From positions 1 to 64,000 of the forward strand of contig CAYPFY010000012.1 in assembly GCA_964410105.1 (NCBI GenBank): DNA of 64,000 bases, in the 5' to 3' direction. The notes under the pieces were generated by a model that did no database searches, had not been told where the DNA came from, and saw only the letters and a program-made list of their open reading frames with translations. The first letter of the stretch is position 1. Each line of letters opens with the position of its first letter. Both the position numbers and the translations under genes were made by a program. This DNA is from CAYPFY01 sp964410105. Lineage in GTDB: Bacteria; Bacteroidota; Ignavibacteria; UBA10030; SZUA-254. This document shows, one piece after another, positions 16,908 to 26,578 of this stretch.

Positions 16908-17798
16908 CTATTTTGTATCGAGGATAACGGGTAGGCCGTCTTTCCCGTTTCCAACGATAACCACTTTCGCGTTATTCGACTCCGCTATCTTCAGGGTTGC
17001 TTCGATTCCCTTCCAGCGCAACAAATTATCGCTGATCCCCTGAGTGACGATCTTCTGAAAATCTGAAATCCCCTGGGCTTCGATCCGCTTTCGCTCCGCC
17101 TCCTGTTTTTCCTTCGTGAGAATAAACTGCATCCTCTGGCTCTCCTGTTCGGCGCGAAGCTTTTCCTCAATGGCGGCGCTCAGACCCTGCGGAAGACCGA
17201 CGCGGCGGAGCGGGGTTGACTCTATCGAAATCCCTCTCGGCTCCACGATCTTCTTGAGATCATTAAGAATCAGATTCTCGACGGCGCTGCGCTCTGCCGT
17301 ATAAAGAGCTTTTGCCTCATACAAGGCGGTAACGCCGCGGCTCACCGACCGAAATTGCGGTTCGAGGAGCACAGATGAATAATTTTCACCGACAGATTTA
17401 TAAACATCTGAAGCTTGCTCCGGATTTAGGTGAAACAGGACGCTGACTTCAATCTGAGTCGTGAGGCCTTCCCTGCTCGGGGTGTCCATGGTCTCCTTCA
17501 TTTCCTGCGTCTGGATCGACATCTTGACGATCCTGGCGAGCGGGTTGATAAGGTTGATCCCTGAGTTCAGGGTCGCCGGCTGAACATTACCGAACACATC
17601 AACAACTCCGACATGACCAGCCGGGATAACAGCGAAGCACTCCGAAAGAGCCAATAGAGCCGAAAATGCCATAATCGATCCGCTCGCAAGCATAGCCGTT
17701 CGGAAAATAACATTCTTTTGCTGCACAACTTTCTTTCGTGCGGATGACCATGCCAGAAACGAAGCGATGCAAACGAGAAAGAAGAATATGAATAGCAT
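16908..17798 (-). CDS. Prohibitin-type SPFH/Band 7 membrane protein
   Basis: This 296-residue protein has two hydrophobic N-terminal segments (about residues 1-18 and 33-55), then a Band 7 domain starting AVIPAGHVGVVDVFGNVQ, and a charged coiled-coil tail (EKLRAEQESQRMQF...KEKQEAERKRIEAQG). This matches bacterial prohibitin homologues that form large rings on membranes and modulate proteases or lipid domains. I use ATG 17798 because it has an AGGGAG ribosome site, while the upstream in-frame residues lack similarity and would overlap the neighbouring promoter region. It is divergent from the LD-carboxypeptidase gene. Confidence 0.9.
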   Translation of the reverse strand: MLFIFFFLVCIASFLAWSSARKKVVQQKNVIFRTAMLASGSIMAFSALLALSECFAVIPAGHVGVVDVFGNVQPATLNSGINLINPLARIVKMSIQTQEMKETMDTPSREGLTTQIEVSVLFHLNPEQASDVYKSVGENYSSVLLEPQFRSVSRGVTALYEAKALYTAERSAVENLILNDLKKIVEPRGISIESTPLRRVGLPQGLSAAIEEKLRAEQESQRMQFILTKEKQEAERKRIEAQGISDFQKIVTQGISDNLLRWKGIEATLKIAESNNAKVVIVGNGKDGLPVILDTK

Positions 17799-17907
17799 AA
17801 AAATCTCCCTGTTGTTGAAATGGATGATAGCGTGACAAGGTAACGAAGTTCGTGGGCAGATGCAATGAATTGGCGGATATGGTAATTTCTCGCGATCTTT
17901 GCGCACC

Positions 17908-18846
17908 ATGGCAACGATCGTTAAACCTCCCCGATTGCGTCGGGGGGATGTTATCGGCGTCTGCGCACCGGCAAGTTCAGCATCCGCGCGCGAGGATCTT
18001 GAATCGGGCGTTCGATATTTGGAGAAGATGGGATTCCGTGTACGCCTGGGAAGGAATGTTCATAGGAGGCGCGGCTATCTTGCGGGCTCTGACGCTGAAC
18101 GGGCATCAGACATCAACGACTTCTTCTCCGACCGGACAGTCAAAGCCATATTTACAGTCCGGGGAGGTTATGGGTCAGGCCGGATCCTTTCCCTTCTTGA
18201 TTACCCCCTCATGCGCCGTCATCCCAAAATATTCGTGGGGTACAGCGACATTACGGCTCTACATTTTGCAATGCTTGCAAGGGCCGGGCTCATCACATTC
18301 TCAGGTCCGATGGTGGCCGTGGAAATGAGCCAGGGCCTTGAAGGTCAGGTTGAGGCTCGTTTCTGGGAGAATTTGATGCACCCCCGCCCTCCGTTGGCAA
18401 TGACGTCAGCCAGTCGGGGCACCACAGCCGCGGGAAAGAAACCTGTCAAGGGGCGGCTGCTGGGCGGGAATCTCACGCTCATCGCGACATTGCTCGGCAC
18501 ACCTTATTTCCCCAGAATCAGGGATCCGCTGATTCTCATTGAAGAGATTGACGAAAGACCATATCGTGTAAACAGAATGCTGCAGCAGTTGAAGCTTGCT
18601 GGCGTACTGGACCGGGCGGCCGGCATTGCTCTCGGAAGATTCATCGATTGCCGCCCGGAGAAGGGAAAGCCATCGCTCACCATCCAACAGGTTATCGAGG
18701 ATACTTTTTCCGGGTATCGTTATCCGGTCCTCGCAGGGATTCCCTACGGGCACTTCAAGGAATCCCTTTCTTTTCCCATTGGTATCCGCGTAAAACTTGA
18801 CACTGGGGCGGGACAAATAATCTTCCTTGAACCGGCAGTCGAATAG
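17908..18846 (+). CDS. LD-carboxypeptidase (peptidase family S66)
   Basis: This 312-residue protein matches LdcA-type muramoyltetrapeptide carboxypeptidases, which remove the terminal D-alanine from murein tetrapeptides during recycling. Visible elements are GDVIGVCAPAS at the N-terminus, VRGGYGSGRIL, the nucleophile Ser113 in VGYSDITALHF, the catalytic Glu region LILIEEIDERPYRVNRML and the catalytic His in GIPYGHFKESLSFPIG. No signal peptide is seen, so it is probably cytoplasmic. The ATG at 17908 is preferred over an in-frame TTG nine bases earlier. Confidence 0.92.
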   Translation: MATIVKPPRLRRGDVIGVCAPASSASAREDLESGVRYLEKMGFRVRLGRNVHRRRGYLAGSDAERASDINDFFSDRTVKAIFTVRGGYGSGRILSLLDYPLMRRHPKIFVGYSDITALHFAMLARAGLITFSGPMVAVEMSQGLEGQVEARFWENLMHPRPPLAMTSASRGTTAAGKKPVKGRLLGGNLTLIATLLGTPYFPRIRDPLILIEEIDERPYRVNRMLQQLKLAGVLDRAAGIALGRFIDCRPEKGKPSLTIQQVIEDTFSGYRYPVLAGIPYGHFKESLSFPIGIRVKLDTGAGQIIFLEPAVE

Positions 18847-18893
18847 TTTCCTCCTGAGGCGCATTAATAATAGTTCATTTTACCCGGTTTTCA

Positions 18894-18924
18894 TTGACTC
18901 TTCGGAGGAATATGTGTAACTTTG
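18894..18924 (+). promoter_or_regulatory. Promoter of purN-purH
   Basis: TTGACT (18894-18899), a 17-base spacer and TAACTT (18917-18922) make a plausible promoter. The -10 region extended by two bases reads TAACTTTG, which also fits the TAnnTTTG element of Bacteroidetes promoters. It lies ~26 bases before the TTG start of purN. Confidence 0.5.
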
Positions 18925-18949
18925 AGCGAAAAAATTCCTGGATACATGC

Positions 18950-19588
18950 TTGCCTGATGGGCTAAACATTGCAGTCTTCGCATCGGGGAAGGGATCGAAC
19001 TTCAGATCATTGCTTGGCGCGATTGACTCAGGAACGATACCGAACACACGAATTGCCCTCCTTGTCAGCAACAATCCAAAGGCGGGTGCCCTTGAGACAG
19101 CTCGCGATAAGGGAATCCCGGTCCTCCGAATTAGTCTTGATCAATTCACGACAGAGGAGGAATACTGCTCCACTCTCATTGAAGCGCTTCGGAAGGACAG
19201 AGTTAACTTCATCGCGCTGGCGGGGTACATGAAGAAATTGAGCCCACGGCTCATCAGCAGGTACAGAAACCGAATCGTCAATATCCATCCGGCCCTCTTG
19301 CCGGCATTTGGAGGGCCGGGCATGTACGGCAAACACGTCCACGAAGCAGTTCTTGGAGCTGGGGCCACAGTCACCGGGGCGACGGTCCACTTCGTCGATG
19401 AGGACTACGACCATGGACCGATAATCCTACAGAGGAGCATCCCAGTACAGCCATCAGACACGCCTGAAACGCTTGCGGCACGAGTACTTACGCTGGAACA
19501 CGACCTCTATCCGGAAGCGATCCGGCTCATCGCTGAAGGCAAGGTATTGGTTGATGCCCAGCACGTAACCATTATGAACTCAGGATGA
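18950..19588 (+). CDS. purN: Phosphoribosylglycinamide formyltransferase
   Basis: This 212-residue enzyme transfers the formyl group of 10-formyl-tetrahydrofolate to GAR, step 3 of purine synthesis. It shows IAVFASGKGSNFRSLL near the N-terminus (phosphate loop), VNIHPALLPAFGG with the catalytic Asn/His pair and HFVDEDYDHGPIILQ with the catalytic aspartate. The likely start is TTG at 18950. The stop overlaps the start of purH, so the two are coupled. Confidence 0.95.
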   Translation: MPDGLNIAVFASGKGSNFRSLLGAIDSGTIPNTRIALLVSNNPKAGALETARDKGIPVLRISLDQFTTEEEYCSTLIEALRKDRVNFIALAGYMKKLSPRLISRYRNRIVNIHPALLPAFGGPGMYGKHVHEAVLGAGATVTGATVHFVDEDYDHGPIILQRSIPVQPSDTPETLAARVLTLEHDLYPEAIRLIAEGKVLVDAQHVTIMNSG

Positions 19589-21126
19589 ATCTAATTACAA
19601 TTAAGCGGGCGATTTTCAGCGTTTCCGACAAAACGGGGATAGTAGAATTTGCACGCCGGCTGGAAAAATGGGGAGTCGAGATCATCTCGACTGGGGGAAC
19701 TTACCGAACATTGCGGGGTGCCGGTGTACAGGCGATCTCGGTGTCAGATGTGACTGGGTTTCCGGAAATACTCGACGGGAGGGTGAAGACGCTTCACCCA
19801 AAAATCCATGGAGCACTACTTGCGGCAACTGACAATCCGAATCATGCCCACCAGCTTGAGGAGTTGGGCATTCAACCCATCGATATGGTAGTCTCAAACC
19901 TCTATCCATTCGAGCGGACCATCACCGACAACGGCGTGGAGCTCGATCAAGCCATCGAGCAGATTGATATTGGAGGGCCGGCGATGTTGCGATCTGCGGC
20001 TAAGAATTTCAAGCATAAGCTTGTCATCGTGAACCCCCAACGATATCCTGTGGTAGCTGACCAAATGGATAAAAACGGTGGGGCTGTCGATGAAGCGACT
20101 CGATTTAACCTCGCGAAGGAAGTATTCCTGCACACAGCCCGCTACGACACGGTAATCCATGAGTATCTCGCCCGTCTCGTATCTGAGCGCAGCGAGCTAC
20201 CGGATCTGTTTTCTCTTTCCCTCTTGAAATCCGCTGACTTGCGATACGGGGAGAATCCTCACCAGAGCGCCGCGCTGTACGGGAAATTCGGGGACTATTT
20301 TACCAAATTGCACGGAAAGGATCTCTCCTACAATAATATCATCGACGTCCAGGCTGCTGCAGACCTCATCGATGAATTCTCAGAGCCTGTGGTGGCGATC
20401 ATCAAGCACACGAACCCCTGCGGAGTCGGGAAGGGGAACACGCTTTCAGAGGCATATGAGAAGGCCCTGGCGACCGACAGGAAATCGGCGTTTGGTGGAA
20501 TCGTCGGAACTAACCGACCGATGGAATTAAGCACAGCGCGCCTTATCGACGGCGTCTTCACCGAGATTATAATAGCGCCGGGATTCGACGATGAGGCATT
20601 GGCTTTCTTGCAGAAAAAGAAGGACCGTCGTCTCATCCGGCGCACACCCACGCCGCAGTCCCGGAAAGGTCTGGGAATAAAAAGAGTTGACGGGGGCGTG
20701 CTTCTTCAGACACTCGATGATACCACGGTACGCGAGCTGACCGTTGTCACGAAACGGCACCCTAACGACGAAGAGATGTCGGCAATGATTTTTGGGTGGA
20801 AGGTTGCCAAGCACGTGAAATCAAACGCCATTGTATATGCGCGCCCAGAACGAACGGTTGGAATAGGGGCAGGGCAGATGTCGCGATTTGATTCATCACG
20901 AGTAGCTGTGATGAAGGCGGCCGACGCAGGACTTGATCTACGCGGGACGGCTGTTGCCTCTGATGCATTCTTCCCATTTGCGGACGGCCTCCTTGAAGCG
21001 GTGAAGGCCGGCGCGACAGCGGTCATTCAGCCCGGTGGTTCGGTTCGCGATCAGGAAGTGATACGTGCTGCGGACGACAATAACATCTCCATGGTCTTCA
21101 CGGGCATCCGACATTTTAACCATTGA
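19585..21126 (+). CDS. purH: Bifunctional AICAR formyltransferase/IMP cyclohydrolase
   Basis: This 513-residue enzyme carries out the last two steps of IMP synthesis. The N-terminal cyclohydrolase domain begins RAIFSVSDKTGIVEFARRL and has GRVKTLHPKIHGALL. The C-terminal AICAR transformylase has LRYGENPHQSAALYG, a PCGVGKGN segment corresponding to the catalytic KHTNPCG, and the near-terminal ATAVIQPGGSVRDQEVI and FTGIRHFNH. Length is normal. It overlaps purN by four bases (ATGA). Its TGA stop lies inside the -35 box of the mreB promoter. Confidence 0.97.
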   Translation: MNLITIKRAIFSVSDKTGIVEFARRLEKWGVEIISTGGTYRTLRGAGVQAISVSDVTGFPEILDGRVKTLHPKIHGALLAATDNPNHAHQLEELGIQPIDMVVSNLYPFERTITDNGVELDQAIEQIDIGGPAMLRSAAKNFKHKLVIVNPQRYPVVADQMDKNGGAVDEATRFNLAKEVFLHTARYDTVIHEYLARLVSERSELPDLFSLSLLKSADLRYGENPHQSAALYGKFGDYFTKLHGKDLSYNNIIDVQAAADLIDEFSEPVVAIIKHTNPCGVGKGNTLSEAYEKALATDRKSAFGGIVGTNRPMELSTARLIDGVFTEIIIAPGFDDEALAFLQKKKDRRLIRRTPTPQSRKGLGIKRVDGGVLLQTLDDTTVRELTVVTKRHPNDEEMSAMIFGWKVAKHVKSNAIVYARPERTVGIGAGQMSRFDSSRVAVMKAADAGLDLRGTAVASDAFFPFADGLLEAVKAGATAVIQPGGSVRDQEVIRAADDNNISMVFTGIRHFNH

Positions 21127-21150
21127 CACACACGAACAAACCTTTAAAAT
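21123..21150 (+). promoter_or_regulatory. Promoter of the mreB-rodA operon
   Basis: TTGACA (21123-21128), a 16-base spacer and TAAAAT (21145-21150) precede the mreB ATG at 21157. The -35 box overlaps the purH stop codon. Transcription starting 7 bases after the -10 box would begin at the A of the ATG, and there is no ribosome site upstream, so the transcript may be leaderless. Confidence 0.6.
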
Positions 21151-21156
21151 CAGCCC

Positions 21157-22182
21157 ATGAGTTTTCTTTCGATGTTTTCTGCAGACCTCGCCGTTGACCT
21201 CGGAACAGCCAACACCCTCATACACATGAAGGGCAAGGGTATCGTTCTCAATGAGCCTTCCATTGTTGCGTTCGACCGCAATACGAAGCGAATCGTCGCT
21301 ATTGGCAATGAAGCGCGCGAGATGTTGGGCAGAACGCACCGGGATATTCGAACCATCAGGCCGATGCGAGATGGAGTCATCGCTGATTTTGAAATCGCGG
21401 AAGGAATGCTGCGAGAGTTCATAAAGAAAGTACACTCGAACTGGCTGCCCAGCCGAAGGATCGTGGTCTGCGTGCCAAGCGGCGTGACGGAAGTGGAGAA
21501 ACGGGCCGTACGCGATGCCGCAGAGCACGCGGGGGCAAAGGAAGTACACCTGATCGCAGAGCCGATGGCCGCGTCGATTGGGATCGGGCTCGATGTCGAT
21601 GCGCCGGCCGGGAATATGATCGTGGACATAGGCGGGGGTACAACCGAAATTGCAGTGATTGCATTATCAGGCATTGTGAACGAAGAATCGGTCCGCATCG
21701 CTGGAGATGAGATGAACAATTCCATCATTCAATTCTTCAAGAAGAATCACAACATCCTCATAGGCGAACGCACTGCAGAAGCAATCAAATGCGAGGTCGG
21801 CTCGGCGATGCCGCTGAAGGAAGAGATCACCATTCAGGTGAAGGGTCGAGACCTCGTCAACGGAATACCTAAGACGACAGAAGCGAGTTCAGTTGAAATC
21901 CGTGAGTCATTGAACGAGCCGGTCCAACAAATTGTTGATGCGGTGAAACTCACCCTGGAGCGTACCCCACCTGAACTTTCGGCAGACATCCTTGATCGTG
22001 GGATCATGCTGTCGGGAGGGGGAGCCCTCTTGAAACAGCTCGACGAGCGATTGCGCCTGGAAACAAGCCTCCCGGTATACGTTGCAGAGGACCCTCTGAC
22101 AGCAGTTGTTCGGGGCACGGGAAAAGTGCTCGAGCACTTGAACCATTACAGCAAAGTTCTCATCAAGAGCCGGAGGTATTAG
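21157..22182 (+). CDS. mreB: Rod shape-determining actin homologue MreB
   Basis: This 341-residue protein is MreB, which forms membrane-bound filaments that orient lateral cell-wall synthesis. It begins with an amphipathic SFLSMFSADLAVDLGTANTL (phosphate-1 loop), then has IVDIGGGTTEIAVI (phosphate-2), RIAGDEMNNSII and the C-terminal GIMLSGGGALLKQLDERL adenosine loop. It heads a five-gene operon with mreC, mreD, mrdA and rodA, the full elongasome core. A rod-shaped cell is implied. Confidence 0.98.
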   Translation: MSFLSMFSADLAVDLGTANTLIHMKGKGIVLNEPSIVAFDRNTKRIVAIGNEAREMLGRTHRDIRTIRPMRDGVIADFEIAEGMLREFIKKVHSNWLPSRRIVVCVPSGVTEVEKRAVRDAAEHAGAKEVHLIAEPMAASIGIGLDVDAPAGNMIVDIGGGTTEIAVIALSGIVNEESVRIAGDEMNNSIIQFFKKNHNILIGERTAEAIKCEVGSAMPLKEEITIQVKGRDLVNGIPKTTEASSVEIRESLNEPVQQIVDAVKLTLERTPPELSADILDRGIMLSGGGALLKQLDERLRLETSLPVYVAEDPLTAVVRGTGKVLEHLNHYSKVLIKSRRY

Positions 22183-22228
22183 GACGTCGGGTTGAGAGTA
22201 ACCCACACGTGCGTGCCCTCTGCCCCCG

Positions 22229-23062
22229 ATGCGGAGATTCATAAACATACTGGTATTCTTCAAAGAGTATGTCGTCCTAAGCATTTTCATCGTCATCTCG
22301 ATCGTCCTCCTCGGTACCAACGATAACCGCCAGGTAAGATTCATCCGTTCCTATGCCGTTGGTCTGGTTGGAGCCATGCAGCACGCCCTTTCCGTAATTC
22401 CCAACGTGTTCGAGCTCAGGCACGAAAACGAAGTGCTTCGCCAGCTCAATGTCAACCTCTCCGATGAAGTCAACCGGCTCCGCGAGGCGCAGTTGGAGAA
22501 TGTCCGACTTCGCAGCATGATCGGCCTTCGAGAGCAGCGGGCATTTAACTTGGTTCCGGCGGATGTTGTGGGAAAAAGCCTCCATCTGCTCCGGAACACG
22601 ATTACTCTTGATGTTGGCGAGGCTGATGGCATCAAGACAGACATGCCGATGCTCGCAGAATCGGGTCTTGCTGGCAAGGTAATCGTGACGAGTCCCCATT
22701 ATTCCATCGGCCAATTGCTGATCAATAAGGATTTCCGGGCGAGCGCGAAAATTGAACGAAGCCGTGTCGACGGGATTATAGTTTGGGACGGGGGCGACCA
22801 TCTCCGGCTGACCAACGTTTCCAAGACCCAGGATGTCAAGGAAGGGGATATCGTCATGACTTCCGAATACAGCAATCTATTTCCGAGGAACATCAGAATC
22901 GGGACTGTGGCGCGAGTGGAAGAAAAGCCTGGTACGCTATTCAAGGACGTTGACGTCGCGCCCGGAGTCGATTTCTCGTCACTCGAGCAGGTATTCGTCG
23001 TTGCCGCTACGGCGGATAGCGAACGCGTCCAGCTGGAAAGAAGGGCGGTGCGAACAAAGTGA
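22229..23062 (+). CDS. mreC: Rod shape-determining protein MreC
   Basis: This 277-residue protein has one N-terminal transmembrane helix (about 10-30), a coiled coil (ELRHENEVLRQLNVNLSDEVNRLREAQLENVRLR) and the two-lobed beta domain of MreC (VGKSLHLLRNTITLDVGEADGI, ... LAGKVIVTSPHYSIGQLL). MreC links cytoplasmic MreB to PBP2 and RodA in the periplasm. The stop overlaps the GTG start of mreD. Confidence 0.93.
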   Translation: MRRFINILVFFKEYVVLSIFIVISIVLLGTNDNRQVRFIRSYAVGLVGAMQHALSVIPNVFELRHENEVLRQLNVNLSDEVNRLREAQLENVRLRSMIGLREQRAFNLVPADVVGKSLHLLRNTITLDVGEADGIKTDMPMLAESGLAGKVIVTSPHYSIGQLLINKDFRASAKIERSRVDGIIVWDGGDHLRLTNVSKTQDVKEGDIVMTSEYSNLFPRNIRIGTVARVEEKPGTLFKDVDVAPGVDFSSLEQVFVVAATADSERVQLERRAVRTK

Positions 23063-23547
23063 TAGGCAGGTCTGTAAAATACCTCCTGCTATCGATCGTA
23101 TTCATTGTCATTCAGACTCAACTGATGCGCCTCCTCAGCCTCGAAGGGATCACTCCCGATATTCTTACCATATGGATAGTTTATATCGCATTGAGAGAGG
23201 GACAGCTCCTAGCAACAGCGGGGGGCTTTGTTGTCGGATTGGCATTTGATCTTGCCACTGGCAGCTTCATTGGTCTCTCCGCTCTCTCGAAAACCGTGTG
23301 CGGATTCGTTGCGGGTTACTTCTATGGCGAAAATAAGGCCCAGATGATCCTGGGGAGCTATCGCTTCATCGTTATCGTGCTGATCGTTTCTCTCGTTCAC
23401 AACACTCTTTACTTTGTAGTTTTCACCCAGGGAAGTGACATTGGTTTGCTGTACGCGATCTTCCAGATGGGGTTAGCAACGACATTCTACACCGCTGCGC
23501 TGACCCTGTTGCCGATGTTTGCATTCGCTCGACGGTTCCTCGCATGA
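23059..23547 (+). CDS. mreD: Rod shape-determining protein MreD
   Basis: This 162-residue integral membrane protein with about five hydrophobic segments fits MreD in size, composition and position between mreC and mrdA. Sequence motifs in MreD are weak: GGFVVGLAFDLATGSFIGLSAL and a later GYFYGE are the recognisable parts. Starts at GTG overlapping mreC, ends overlapping mrdA by four bases. Confidence 0.88.
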   Translation: MIGRSVKYLLLSIVFIVIQTQLMRLLSLEGITPDILTIWIVYIALREGQLLATAGGFVVGLAFDLATGSFIGLSALSKTVCGFVAGYFYGENKAQMILGSYRFIVIVLIVSLVHNTLYFVVFTQGSDIGLLYAIFQMGLATTFYTAALTLLPMFAFARRFLA

Positions 23548-25358
23548 CAGAGCTTGATCGACAAACCTCTCGGAATTCGATATTCTACTTGGCGATTGGC
23601 GGCATTTTCTTGGTCTTCCTGATCCGTCTCTTGCAGCTCCAGTTTCTCTATCAAGACGTCTATGGAAAGAAATCAGAGGAGAACAGTATTCGGCCCATTG
23701 CCCGGGAACCTATCCGGGGACTCTTTTTTGACCGTCACGGAAATCTCCTCGTCGACAACAGGCCCTCCTACACGTTGACCGTTACCCCGTCCGAGTTTCG
23801 GCCGTCAACCATTGAATACCTTGCCGAGATCCTCCGGCTGGATACATCGTTTATCAAGGATAGGGTTAAGAAAGGCAAGCTTTACAACCGGTTCGCTCCG
23901 GTCAAAATAAAGCGGGACATCGATTTTCAAACCCTGTCGATCATAGAGGAAAATCGTGATAAGCTCCCTGGGGTTGATTATCAGATCGAGTCGAAGCGAT
24001 TCTATCCCAGCAAGGCAAAGGGCACGCACCTTTTCGGTTATGCGAAGGAGGTATCGGACGCCCAAGTATTGGCGAAGCCGGAGGAATACCGTCCGGGGGA
24101 CAACATCGGTGCCACGGGGCTTGAGGCGGAATATGAGGAACACCTGAGAGGTCACAAAGGTTACGAGTTTATAACCGTCAATGCCAAGGGCCAGATGCTG
24201 GGAGCATATAATGAAGGGAGGAGCGATATTCCTGTGAAGGAGGGCAATGATCTCTACCTTGCCATTGACGCTGGAGTGCAGGCTCTCGCGGAATCTCTCC
24301 TGGCCGAGCGGCGGGGGGCAGTTGTCGCCATAGACCCCGACGATGGGGGGGTAATTGCCCTGGCCAGCAAGCCCGACTATGACCTGATGGAATTCGGCAG
24401 CGTGACCCCCCCTGATGTTTGGAACGCTCTGAATACAGATCTAAGCAAGCCGCTTTTCAACAGAGCGACGCTTACGCGGTATCCCCCTGGTTCAACTTTC
24501 AAGATGATCCTCGCCGCTGCGGCGCTTGAGGAGGGAGTCATCACGGACGGCTGGCGAATCCAGTGCGCCGGCGGGTTCCGATACGGCAACAGGGTCTTCA
24601 AGGACCATCTCACCCACGGATCAACGAATGTGGTTGAATCGATACAGAGATCGTGCAATGTCTTTTATTACCAATTGATGTTGAAGACAGGACTTGAGCG
24701 TTGGACACGGTATGGGGAACAGTTTGGTTTTGGCGAAAAAACCGGGATCGACATCGGCGAAGAAACAGATGGCCTTCTTCCATCCGAGGAGTACTTTGAT
24801 CGAGTCTACGGTAAAGGTCGGTGGACGCAGGGTTACCTGGTAAGCCTTGCGATAGGGCAAGGTGAGGTCGGGGTTTCTCCCCTTCAAATGGCATGTTATG
24901 CCGCTGCGCTGGGGAACAAGGGGACATATCGTCAACCCCACGTGGTGGAAAAAATCCGCGATAAGGAGACAGGACAGTTTCAGCTGGTCGACGGTGAAAC
25001 GAGGAAGATAGAACTGTCAGCTCATGTTTGGGATTTGATTCACCAGGGAATGTATCGGTGCGTGAACGAGGCAGGTGGAACCGCTCTGAGTGCGCGAGTT
25101 CAGGGTATTTCGGTGGCGGGAAAGACGGGGACGGCACAGAATCCGCACGGGAAGGACCACGCCTGGTTCATAGGGTTCGCCCCTGTCGACCATCCCAAGA
25201 TAGCGATTTGTGTTCTCGTCGAGAATGCGGGTTTTGGAGGAGTGATTTCCGCACCCATTGCAGCGATGTGCATTGAGCAATACCTTTACGGTCACCTCAT
25301 CCGCGGCAAGCAGAATCTGGATGCGATCGCGCAGAAAGAGCAGATGTCTGATCATTGA
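23544..25358 (+). CDS. mrdA: Penicillin-binding protein 2 (elongation transpeptidase)
   Basis: This 604-residue class B PBP crosslinks peptidoglycan in the elongasome. It has one N-terminal transmembrane helix (about 13-33), a dimerisation domain with RGLFFDRHGNLLVDNRPSY, and the transpeptidase domain with S317-T-F-K320 (PPGSTFKM), S370-C-N (RSCNVFYY) and K527TG (AGKTGTAQNP). The position within mreBCD-mrdA-rodA identifies it as PBP2 rather than FtsI. All catalytic motifs are intact. Confidence 0.96.
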   Translation: MTELDRQTSRNSIFYLAIGGIFLVFLIRLLQLQFLYQDVYGKKSEENSIRPIAREPIRGLFFDRHGNLLVDNRPSYTLTVTPSEFRPSTIEYLAEILRLDTSFIKDRVKKGKLYNRFAPVKIKRDIDFQTLSIIEENRDKLPGVDYQIESKRFYPSKAKGTHLFGYAKEVSDAQVLAKPEEYRPGDNIGATGLEAEYEEHLRGHKGYEFITVNAKGQMLGAYNEGRSDIPVKEGNDLYLAIDAGVQALAESLLAERRGAVVAIDPDDGGVIALASKPDYDLMEFGSVTPPDVWNALNTDLSKPLFNRATLTRYPPGSTFKMILAAAALEEGVITDGWRIQCAGGFRYGNRVFKDHLTHGSTNVVESIQRSCNVFYYQLMLKTGLERWTRYGEQFGFGEKTGIDIGEETDGLLPSEEYFDRVYGKGRWTQGYLVSLAIGQGEVGVSPLQMACYAAALGNKGTYRQPHVVEKIRDKETGQFQLVDGETRKIELSAHVWDLIHQGMYRCVNEAGGTALSARVQGISVAGKTGTAQNPHGKDHAWFIGFAPVDHPKIAICVLVENAGFGGVISAPIAAMCIEQYLYGHLIRGKQNLDAIAQKEQMSDH

Positions 25359-25360
25359 CT

Positions 25361-26578
25361 ATGGGGAATTGGCTGAAGGAAAATACGGATTTCACGACGC
25401 TCGGCATCGTTGTGATCTTGCTCGGGATAGGCATACTCTCGGTCTACAGCGCAACGTATGATGCAGGAGCATCGTTATATTTCAATCGGCAGGTCATTTG
25501 GGCATGCATCGGACTCCTGCTGATGTTTTCGATCATGCTCCTCCCCTTCCGAACGATTCAGTTTCTCTCCTATCCGCTCTATGGGATTTCAATCATTATC
25601 CTCATGGTAATTCTTGTTGCCGGAAAGGTCGTTGCTGGCTCCAAGAGCTGGTTTGGGATCGGGGGTCTCGGATTGCAGCCATCCGAAGTGGTCAAAGTCA
25701 CCACAATCCTTGCGCTTGCCTATTATCTCGCGCAGCGGCATGTAAACCTCAGCCGACTCAAACACATCTTTGTAACCTTTGGAATCGTCCTGCTCCCAGT
25801 CATCCTCATCGCCCTTCAGCCCGATTTGGGCACCGCTATCATCTATATCGGGATACTTGTCGTCGTCCTCTTTTGGGCAGGGGCATCAACATTTTTCATG
25901 CTTGCGTTGCTCGCGCCGCCCGCCGTCGTCATTGCAACGTTATTTGGAACTACGGCCTTCGTCTGCGTCGTTCTCTTCACTTTCATCGCCTTGGTGCTCC
26001 TAAGAGAAAATCGCCTCCTCTCGGCTTTTGTCTTCTCCGTGACAGTCCTGATGGCCGCCTCTGTCCAATTCATATTCGGCAAGCTTGCTCCACATCAGCA
26101 GAGGCGAATCCTAACATTTCTCAATCCCGATGCCGATCCTCTCGGTTCGGGTTACAACGTAATCCAATCAAAGATCGCCATAGGTTCCGGCGGACTCTTC
26201 GGAAAGGGATATCTCCAAGGGTCCCAGACGCAACTGAACTTCCTCCCCGCACAATGGACGGACTTCATCTATTGTGTTCCGAGCGAAGAATTCGGATTTC
26301 TGGGCGCATTCACGATTCTCCTCCTGCTCACGCTTCTCCTCATTCGAGGAGTGCAGATCGCCTCAATGGTGAGGAGCCGATATTCCAGCATCGTCGCAAT
26401 TGGAGTCGTCGGAGCGCTGTCCGTGCACACCCTGATCAATATTGGAATGGCCATGGGAATCATGCCGGTTGTGGGCGTCCCCCTTCCCTTCATGAGTTAC
26501 GGCGGATCAAACCTGCTCACGAATCTCATAATGGCTGGACTTTTGCTGAACATGTACGCCAATCGGAAAGAATACTAG
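25361..26578 (+). CDS. rodA: Peptidoglycan glycosyltransferase RodA (SEDS)
   Basis: This 405-residue polytopic SEDS-family protein polymerises lipid II together with PBP2. Family motifs: SWFGIGGLGLQPSEVVK, LQPDLGTAIIY, the large extracytoplasmic GSGGLFGKGYLQGSQTQLNFLP with the following WTDFIYCVPSEEFGF, and MGIMPVVGVPLPFMSYGGSNLL. It is distinguished from FtsW by context and by the separate ftsW near 59017. I prefer ATG 25361 to the TTG at 25355, which overlaps the mrdA stop. Confidence 0.95.
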   Translation: MGNWLKENTDFTTLGIVVILLGIGILSVYSATYDAGASLYFNRQVIWACIGLLLMFSIMLLPFRTIQFLSYPLYGISIIILMVILVAGKVVAGSKSWFGIGGLGLQPSEVVKVTTILALAYYLAQRHVNLSRLKHIFVTFGIVLLPVILIALQPDLGTAIIYIGILVVVLFWAGASTFFMLALLAPPAVVIATLFGTTAFVCVVLFTFIALVLLRENRLLSAFVFSVTVLMAASVQFIFGKLAPHQQRRILTFLNPDADPLGSGYNVIQSKIAIGSGGLFGKGYLQGSQTQLNFLPAQWTDFIYCVPSEEFGFLGAFTILLLLTLLLIRGVQIASMVRSRYSSIVAIGVVGALSVHTLINIGMAMGIMPVVGVPLPFMSYGGSNLLTNLIMAGLLLNMYANRKEY

